Position numbers and translations under genes: made by a program
Source: Planctomycetales bacterium
Lineage (GTDB): Bacteria > Planctomycetota > Phycisphaerae > SM23-33
Assembly: GCA_030592655.1 (NCBI GenBank)
Contig: JAUVIQ010000102.1
Coordinates: 1-10,202 of the forward strand
DNA: 10,202 bases
Direction: 5' to 3'
Notes under the pieces: model-generated
What the model saw: only the letters and a program-made list of their open reading frames with translations
What the model was told of the DNA's origin: nothing
Databases searched by the model: none
Shown here: in pieces, positions 5,664-10,202 of the stretch
Numbering within the stretch: the stretch's first letter is position 1
How the letters are laid out: every line of letters starts with the position of its first letter

Positions 5664-7331
5664 TCATTCTGATCGTGGTTCTTTTTCCGAACAGTCGCTA
5701 CCGGGTTCCTTTTTTTGCGACGTACCCGCGTCGGGATCGCTCGTCGAGTCCGGCGGCAGGGACAATTCGGCGTCGATAACGGTTGTCCATGCTATTTTAT
5801 CACCAAGCCGTTGGCGGTATCGCGTCAACAGGGGGAAAAGCAGCGGAAAGACCATCACCAGTCCGAGGATTTCAATGGCCTTCGAGACGTTTCGCAGCGC
5901 CAGTTCCCGCGTCGAAGGTTTTCGACCTTTGTCGGCGACGACCCGAAGACGAAGTATCATCTTACCGACGGTCGCCCCGAAGCGATATTCCATCACGAAA
6001 CAGTACGCCGGATAAACAACCAGAAAACTCCAGAAAGCGTACACGAACCTGGTTGTGGAAACAGCCTGCTCGAAGCTCTCAATAAAGGTCGTTATTGATG
6101 CCATGTTTATTTCCCGTAAGCCGATGGCCGTTGCGATTAAAAGAAGCGGAACCGCGTCGATACACGCAGCGGCAAAACGCCGGGTAAGTTTCGCCGGCGG
6201 TATCGTCGCAGGAAGCGAGAACGGCGCGGTCCTGAGAGTCTGGCCGGGCCAGAACATCAACACGACGATCAACCCTAAAACGACCATGAAAAATATGTTC
6301 TGCAAGCGTGCGATCCGTTTCTGCTCATCGGCCCACGTGAAGGCGTTCATCGGGCTTTCGCCGCCCGCCTGCCCGTCGGGTTTGCATGTGGCGAAAAGCC
6401 ACTTTTTGTCGGTTTTCCACAGCATGGCCGCTTTACCCGCGAACCTTGTGACGGCCGGCGGGGCATCGGCGGGCCAAGTGAGGTTTTTCCCATCCCGTCT
6501 GACCGGATGGATTGGTTGCCACTTGTCCGACGCGAACCGGGCGAGATTCACCATTCCTGCCTTGGCGTCAAACGCCGCCAGCACGAGGGCGTCCTCGATA
6601 ATCATCATTGCCAGTGGTTTGCTACCAGCCGGCATATCAGGTAAATCAACTTCTCGCCATTTGCCTTCATCGAATACCGCGAGCGCCTTTTGAGGGTGTT
6701 CGGACAGGACGTAGATTGTGTTCTTATGGACGGCGACACGGGCGCGAGTTGCGGATTTGATAAGTTCGTTCGGAACGACGGCGACCTTCCGCCATTTCTG
6801 CCGGGTGTATTGCAGCAGGGTCAGTTCGCCGGGTTTTGCCGGTTGCGTACTGACAATCGGCACGGCTGGGCGAGTTCGCGGACGCTGCCCGGTGGGGTGG
6901 GCAACCAGCACCATCACGGCGTTGTTATTATCACCAGCCGGGGCAGAAGCGAGGATTTGAGCGTCTTCGCCGAAGATATCTTTGGGCGGTTTTGGTCCAG
7001 GTTGGCCTTCCTCGCGATGCGGGAAATATCGCGTGTTCTTGCCGTCTTCGAAGAAGACCAACAGGCTTGCGCCGTCGGACGTCGCAGACACGAAGATTCC
7101 CCTCCAGTCGCCCCCTACGGGCTTCCATTCCGCTTCATCGCCTGCTTGCTTCGCCGCAAGTTTGTATCCGGACCCGTCCCTGTCGAAGAGGATCACCCAC
7201 ACCGCCTCCGTGCCGCCGAGGAGCATACAAGGGCGAAAGTCCCGCTCATCGGCCGACGAGGCGCGCGGCGATGACACAAGGGTCAGCGTCAGAACAATAG
7301 CGGCGATGATTTTTCGTGTATGGATTCTCAT
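5664..7331 (-). CDS. Secreted W-repeat (propeller-like) domain fused to RDD membrane domain
   Basis: A 555-residue two-part envelope protein. It begins with a Sec signal peptide (MRIHTRKIIAAIVLTLTLV, cleavage likely near ASSA). An extracytoplasmic region follows (about 27-340) with recurrent blade-like units ending in K/E-W-(R/K/Q)-x-V/I at W69, W180, W225 and W271; the last three are about 45 residues apart, as in Kelch-like or other beta-propellers. A membrane segment (about 345-361) leads to an RDD domain (about 381-520): RRFAAACID (384-392, R..A...D signature), EYRFGATVGKMILRLRVV (448-465), LALRNV and RQRLGDKIAWTTVI (506-519), with three more hydrophobic segments. The polar acidic C-terminal tail is low complexity. 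The start at 7331 overlaps the upstream lipoprotein stop as ATGA, indicating translational coupling; an ATG at 7343 would add only four residues. RDD domains are proposed to be transporters; the substrate and role of the sensor-like domain are unknown. Confidence 0.82.
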   Translation of the reverse strand: MRIHTRKIIAAIVLTLTLVSSPRASSADERDFRPCMLLGGTEAVWVILFDRDGSGYKLAAKQAGDEAEWKPVGGDWRGIFVSATSDGASLLVFFEDGKNTRYFPHREEGQPGPKPPKDIFGEDAQILASAPAGDNNNAVMVLVAHPTGQRPRTRPAVPIVSTQPAKPGELTLLQYTRQKWRKVAVVPNELIKSATRARVAVHKNTIYVLSEHPQKALAVFDEGKWREVDLPDMPAGSKPLAMMIIEDALVLAAFDAKAGMVNLARFASDKWQPIHPVRRDGKNLTWPADAPPAVTRFAGKAAMLWKTDKKWLFATCKPDGQAGGESPMNAFTWADEQKRIARLQNIFFMVVLGLIVVLMFWPGQTLRTAPFSLPATIPPAKLTRRFAAACIDAVPLLLIATAIGLREINMASITTFIESFEQAVSTTRFVYAFWSFLVVYPAYCFVMEYRFGATVGKMILRLRVVADKGRKPSTRELALRNVSKAIEILGLVMVFPLLFPLLTRYRQRLGDKIAWTTVIDAELSLPPDSTSDPDAGTSQKKEPGSDCSEKEPRSE

Positions 7332-8254
7332 TTGTTCTCGCATTCGGCATCGACCTGAACCGGGTTAGTAATACCCGGCGGAAGGTGCGACTGAAAATCA
7401 AAGACCTTCTTACTGAATCGTCTGGTCGTGCTCATTTCCGACAGTCTCATGTGCAGCGAACTCGCCGTCTGGACGTTCTTTATCGCAGGAAAGGTTATGC
7501 GGATGTCCGTCGGCATTATTGGCCCCTCACCGTCGGTATCGGTGTCGATGGGTTTATAGTCTGCAACCTTGGCGACCACGCGGCAGAGTCCGTCGGCGTC
7601 GTAGAGTTTGATTTGGTAAGGCCTGCGCTGCTCTGTGTTTGACCAGCGGAAATAGACTTCACGCCAGATTTTCAGGTGTCCGCTGATTGGCTGGGGTTTC
7701 AGGTAGCGAACGACGTAAGCGCAGTCGTCGGGCGGCTTGTTCTGAAGCGTCATAACGACGGCAGGCATTGCCCCTGCCCGAACCTTCGGAAGTTCCGTTA
7801 CGCCAAGTATTTCCAGAAGTTGCAGCGGGTCGAGTGGTATGGCTTTCACGCCCGGCGCACCGGCGTATTTTGTCCTTCCGAACCACGCCCCGCCCTTATC
7901 ACCCAGGTTCGCCCAGCAGTAGTACAACCCGCCGGCAGAATCGGTCCCAACGCGGAACAAATCAGTTATCTCACGCCCGATAAGAACAAAATCCGTTGGT
8001 TCGGACGGGTTATCGCCTTTGTCCAGAAGCAAGATCGCATTGCCCGACGCCAGTGGCGATGTCGAACCCCACGAGACGCTGCGTCCCTTCTCGTCGCTTA
8101 AGGTAACGCGAATCCTCGCCCGCGCCCAAAGCCGCGGAACCCGCGAGGCGTTGGCGTTGTACTCATCGACCAGCGTTTCGGTCGAAACGAATTTCTCCGG
8201 ACAAGGTTGACACCCACCCAGAAAGATTAGCCCCATCACAGACAACAGCATCAT
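7328..8254 (-). CDS. Lipoprotein, LolA/LolB-like fold suspected
   Basis: A 308-residue predicted lipoprotein from the ATG at 8254. The hydrophobic start ends in the lipobox LGGC (residues 12-15), so Cys15 would be acylated. The mature part alternates beta strands and short turns (ARARIRVTLSD, AILLLDKG, FVLIGREITDLFRVGTD, GGLYYCWANLGDKGG, a second half with VYFRWSN, YQIKLYDADG and ending FDFQSHLPPGITN), which resembles the outer-membrane lipoprotein-sorting LolA/LolB-type half-barrel. I judge this by pattern only. The frame stays open upstream to an ATG at 8437 that overlaps the preceding stop as ATGA. Those 61 extra codons lie almost entirely in a long inverted repeat and would place about 60 polar residues before the signal sequence, so I reject that start. 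TTG codons between 8254 and 8275 would add a Lys/Arg n-region and are possible starts. ATGA overlap with the RDD gene suggests they act together. Confidence 0.75.
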   Translation of the reverse strand: MMLLSVMGLIFLGGCQPCPEKFVSTETLVDEYNANASRVPRLWARARIRVTLSDEKGRSVSWGSTSPLASGNAILLLDKGDNPSEPTDFVLIGREITDLFRVGTDSAGGLYYCWANLGDKGGAWFGRTKYAGAPGVKAIPLDPLQLLEILGVTELPKVRAGAMPAVVMTLQNKPPDDCAYVVRYLKPQPISGHLKIWREVYFRWSNTEQRRPYQIKLYDADGLCRVVAKVADYKPIDTDTDGEGPIMPTDIRITFPAIKNVQTASSLHMRLSEMSTTRRFSKKVFDFQSHLPPGITNPVQVDAECENK

Positions 8255-8261
8255 ACGCAGC

Positions 8262-8425
8262 AATTTGCCCAAGCAATAATGCGGGGTGGCACCTTCAAGC
8301 GGAGCGGAACGGAGTGAAGCGGAGCTTGTGGGTGCATAATGCTCCTGTCCAGCCAGCACCCACAACCTCCGCTCCGCTCCGGTTGAAGGTGCCACCCGCC
8401 ACCCCATTTTATTGCTCGGACAAAG
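8262..8425. repeat. Long imperfect inverted repeat (about 160 bp), possible MITE/REP-like element
   Basis: Two arms are nearly complementary around a 20-nt centre (8336-8355). Pairings seen directly: 8264-8279 with 8409-8424 (14 of 16), 8284-8298 with 8383-8397 (15 of 15, GGGTGGCACCTTCAA), 8299-8307 with 8374-8382 (8 of 9) and 8320-8335 with 8356-8371 (15 of 16, ending GTTGTGGGTGC or its equivalent). The left arm carries about 12 extra bases, rich in GGAGC/CGGAG units, including AAGCGGAGC twice (8297-8305 and 8317-8325). As RNA it would form a very strong hairpin. No T-run follows it on the transcribed (minus) strand, so it is not a standard terminator. It is a candidate non-autonomous mobile or dispersed repeat, or an mRNA-processing structure. 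No target-site duplication is evident. Confidence 0.85.
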
Positions 8426-8433
8426 TAGTAGAT

Positions 8434-8934
8434 TCATATCTCCACCTCAAATAAGGCTCCCAGTTGCGAGCCGACTTCGGCGATATGTTCTTCATCCAGT
8501 TCCGGGCGGATTACCTTCACCGACGATTGTTCTTTTCTGAAGTGCATCGTCCAGACCTCGTGGCCTTCTTCGTTATCGCTGCCGTCGTAAATCAGCAGTT
8601 TCTTCCGCATCAGCATCAGCGCAAGGACGAAGCGGAAGTTGATCTTCGCCGGTTCGTCGTGGCCGTCAAGTTTCTCGAAGAACTCGACCAGCACGTTATT
8701 GTTGATAACCTGTTTTTTCGGTTCGTCGGGTTTCGGTATCCGGCTTTGCCATACGGAAAATGCCTGAGCCGCATCTTCGGGGCGACTTTCCCAGCAAGGT
8801 TTGCAGAAGTCGTCCCGGCGGAAACCTTCAGCCGTGTCGAACAGGGCGACGATGAACTCCTCTTCGATTGCCAATTCCCGCTCGCACGCCGAGCAGAGGC
8901 CCGATGTTTTCGCTATGTCGTATTCTCTAGCCAT
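8434..8934 (-). CDS. Zn-ribbon protein of unknown function
   Basis: A 166-residue protein with two CxxC knuckles, C14-SA-C17 and C44-KP-C47, forming a likely zinc ribbon in the first third (RRDDFCKPCWES). The rest is mixed: a Trp/Pro segment (VWQSRIPKPDEPKK, 61-74), a helix (VLVEFFEKLDG, 81-91), a short hydrophobic stretch (FVLALMLMRKKLLIY, 102-116) and an acidic C-terminus (PELDEEHIAEV). There is no signal peptide, so it is probably cytoplasmic. I recall this architecture as a small family in planctomycetes with no assigned function. The ATG at 8934 lies 3 nt after the preceding gene's stop (TAATCAATG), so it is probably translated by coupling. The stop falls immediately before the inverted repeat. 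Confidence 0.8.
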   Translation of the reverse strand: MAREYDIAKTSGLCSACERELAIEEEFIVALFDTAEGFRRDDFCKPCWESRPEDAAQAFSVWQSRIPKPDEPKKQVINNNVLVEFFEKLDGHDEPAKINFRFVLALMLMRKKLLIYDGSDNEEGHEVWTMHFRKEQSSVKVIRPELDEEHIAEVGSQLGALFEVEI

Positions 8935-8937
8935 TGA

Positions 8938-9549
8938 TTAAATGCACTCTGATACGATTTTTTCTACGGTTTCGCACAATTCTGCCGCCCGTTTGCAGTC
9001 TCTCGCGGATGCTTTGCGGAGGTCATCTGCGGCGGACTTATCGGGCAGGCCGGCGGCGTTGACGCGGACATTATAATCGCTAAGCCGGACGACCGCTTCA
9101 GCCAAAACCGCAGCAGCCGAAAGGTCCGTTAACAGGCGCTTGTTGCAATGCCCGCCGAGGGCGATGAGGCTTTCCAAAACCGAAATCGCCAATGCCGTCA
9201 TTTGTCGCGGAACGTCAATGGCGGCTGCCAGTGCCGTTGCCATTTTAGCGGCTTTGGTTTCGTCTTCGCACTTATTCGCTTCGGTGTAGAGGGTATAAGC
9301 GGCTGCATCATCTGCGGTCAGGTCGGCGAACATTCCCCTCGCCCGCGCCAGGCGAACAGCCAGGGCTTCGTGGGCGTCGGCGAATTCGGCGAAGGCCTTC
9401 TTTCCGCGCGTGAAGTTCAACACCATCTCGCCAAGCGCCGTCGCCAAAACGCCGACAACACCGGCGACGGTCCCGCCACCGGGAGTGGGACTCTTCTCAG
9501 CAGTCGCCGCTGCGAAATCACGAACAGAGAACGACAGATAATCTTCCAT
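8938..9549 (-). CDS. Cyclodeaminase/cyclohydrolase family protein (folate one-carbon metabolism)
   Basis: A 203-residue stand-alone member of the formiminotransferase-cyclodeaminase C-terminal family, which also includes methenyl-tetrahydrofolate cyclohydrolase FchA. Landmarks seen: PTPGGGTVAG (21-30), followed by helices and a GEMVLNFTRGKK segment (40-51); ADDAAAY (79-85), carrying the Asp of the family active site; GGHCNKRLLTDLSAAA (132-147) and YNVRVNAAG (159-167), matching the SDL...NVxxN signature. The chain is nearly all helical, as in the dimeric family fold. It could convert 5-formimino-THF to methenyl-THF or hydrolyse methenyl-THF; sequence alone does not decide. No formiminotransferase partner is visible. 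The ATG at 9549 is 9 nt after the M16 gene, with AGGT as a modest ribosome site. Confidence 0.9.
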   Translation of the reverse strand: MEDYLSFSVRDFAAATAEKSPTPGGGTVAGVVGVLATALGEMVLNFTRGKKAFAEFADAHEALAVRLARARGMFADLTADDAAAYTLYTEANKCEDETKAAKMATALAAAIDVPRQMTALAISVLESLIALGGHCNKRLLTDLSAAAVLAEAVVRLSDYNVRVNAAGLPDKSAADDLRKASARDCKRAAELCETVEKIVSECI

Positions 9550-9558
9550 GTCAGTTAC

Positions 9559-10202
9559 CTATTTCTCTCTCTTAAACGCTTCGGGTTTGGGTGTCGTTAC
9601 GATTACGACGTATCCTTTACCCAGATATTTTTTCGCCACTCGCTGCACGTCGGCGGGCTTTATCTTGCGGTACAGTTTTTCTGCCTTCTTTCGGAAGTCG
9701 TATCCAAGCCCGTAGAGTTCGTCCAGAGCGGCTCCCATCGCCAGGCTCGACATTGACTGAGCCCCCAGAGCGTCGGCTGTCAGAATGATATTGACTGCAC
9801 GGTCGATTTCCTTTTGCGTCGGCGTATATCCGGCGGCACGGTCGAGGTTCTTTTTGATTATCCCGACGACTTCGGGGGCTTTTTCCGGCTGGCATCCGGC
9901 GTAGGTAACAAACGCTCCGGGCAGCAGTCCCGCCCAGTTGTAAGCGTGGACGACATACACCAGCCGCTTTCCGCGGAGTTCCGTGTGCAGCCAGCCCGAA
10001 GGCAGGCGATACCCGCTGATAATCGTATCCAGCACGGTTATCGCGATGCGGTCGTCAATGTCCGTTACCTTCATTCCCGGTACGGCCACAATAACGCCGG
10101 CCTGGACGTTCTTCTTCTTGAGGACGTGCAGTTCGCCTTCCAACAAGGCTCTGCGCTTGAAGACGCCGTAAAGATGCAATTTGACCTTGGGCAGTCGGTT
10201 GA
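9559..10202 (-). CDS. M16 family zinc peptidase, C-terminal part (5' end beyond window)
   Basis: The frame is open to the right edge; the nominal start at 10179 is a TTG within continuing coding sequence, so the gene is partial. The segment matches the C-terminal half of M16 (pitrilysin/processing-protease-like) proteins: a hydrophobic strand after KKKNVQAGVIVAVPG, the segment TVLDTIISGYRLPSGWLHTELRGKRLVYVVHAY (with the characteristic L-R...Y substrate-binding motif), GAFVTYAGCQPEKAPEVVGIIKKNL, a helix starting TQKEIDRAVNII, and the ending KIKPADVQRVAKKYLGKGYVVIVTTP. The zinc-binding HxxEH would lie in the part outside the window, so activity cannot be judged. The gene is the most upstream visible member of the minus-strand block. 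Confidence 0.88.
   Translation of the reverse strand, partial: NRLPKVKLHLYGVFKRRALLEGELHVLKKKNVQAGVIVAVPGMKVTDIDDRIAITVLDTIISGYRLPSGWLHTELRGKRLVYVVHAYNWAGLLPGAFVTYAGCQPEKAPEVVGIIKKNLDRAAGYTPTQKEIDRAVNIILTADALGAQSMSSLAMGAALDELYGLGYDFRKKAEKLYRKIKPADVQRVAKKYLGKGYVVIVTTPKPEAFKREK

Noticed and set aside
8264..8424. CRISPR or tandem-repeat interpretation of the GGAGC/CGGAG units
   Set aside because: The units are irregular, very short and arranged as an inverted repeat without regular spacers.
8262..8425. Inverted repeat as a Rho-independent terminator for the minus-strand block
   Set aside because: No T-run follows on the minus strand, and the stem is much longer than usual. A short T-rich stretch exists only on the plus-strand side, where no gene is read.
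10177..10179. TTG at 10179 as the true start of the M16 gene
   Set aside because: The frame continues to the window edge, and the sequence starts in the middle of a known domain, so the gene is simply cut by the window.

Overview
The window (10.2 kb, moderately GC-rich, almost fully coding) looks like a chromosomal segment of a bacterium from the Planctomycetota, plausibly the Phycisphaerae/Sedimentisphaerales side. The reasons are the nfeD-floA arrangement, a Zn-ribbon protein family that I associate with planctomycetes, and a small membrane protein whose C-terminal motif (ILGLPKALR) resembles endings I recall from planctomycetal hypothetical proteins. The taxonomy is an inference from gene content, not a search result. 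I see no rRNA, tRNA, CRISPR array, phage gene or insertion-sequence transposase.

The layout is two convergent gene blocks. The plus-strand block (1-3807) is a membrane-microdomain operon. It holds the 3' part of a large NfeD/ClpP-class membrane protease whose start lies left of the window, two short NfeD-family proteins with near-duplicate C-terminal OB domains, the flotillin-like scaffold FloA, and a small single-pass membrane protein of unknown function. NfeD proteins partner stomatin/flotillin/prohibitin-family proteins; here three NfeD OB modules sit upstream of one FloA.

The minus-strand block is read from 10202 down to 3827. In transcription order it holds the C-terminal part of an M16 zinc-peptidase family protein (start right of the window), a cyclodeaminase/cyclohydrolase-family folate enzyme, a small Zn-ribbon protein, a LolA/LolB-like lipoprotein, a secreted W-repeat (propeller-like) domain fused to an RDD membrane domain, a spore-photoproduct-lyase-like radical SAM protein and a flavodoxin. 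Spacing is tight (9 nt, 3 nt, a repeat-filled gap, a 4-nt ATGA overlap, 51 nt, 34 nt), so most of it could be one transcript. The radical SAM/flavodoxin pair makes biochemical sense, since flavodoxin can reduce the iron-sulfur cluster. The lipoprotein/RDD pair is probably an envelope unit.

The most unusual non-coding element is a long imperfect inverted repeat of about 160 bp at 8262-8425, between the Zn-ribbon gene and the lipoprotein gene. It leaves the reading frame open and makes the lipoprotein start ambiguous. The two blocks converge with 19 bp between stop codons and no visible terminator. All gene-free gaps are under 300 bp. I did not find a clearly new multi-gene system. The best candidates for follow-up are the triple-NfeD/FloA/small-protein operon, the divergent SPL-like enzyme with its flavodoxin, and the inverted repeat.
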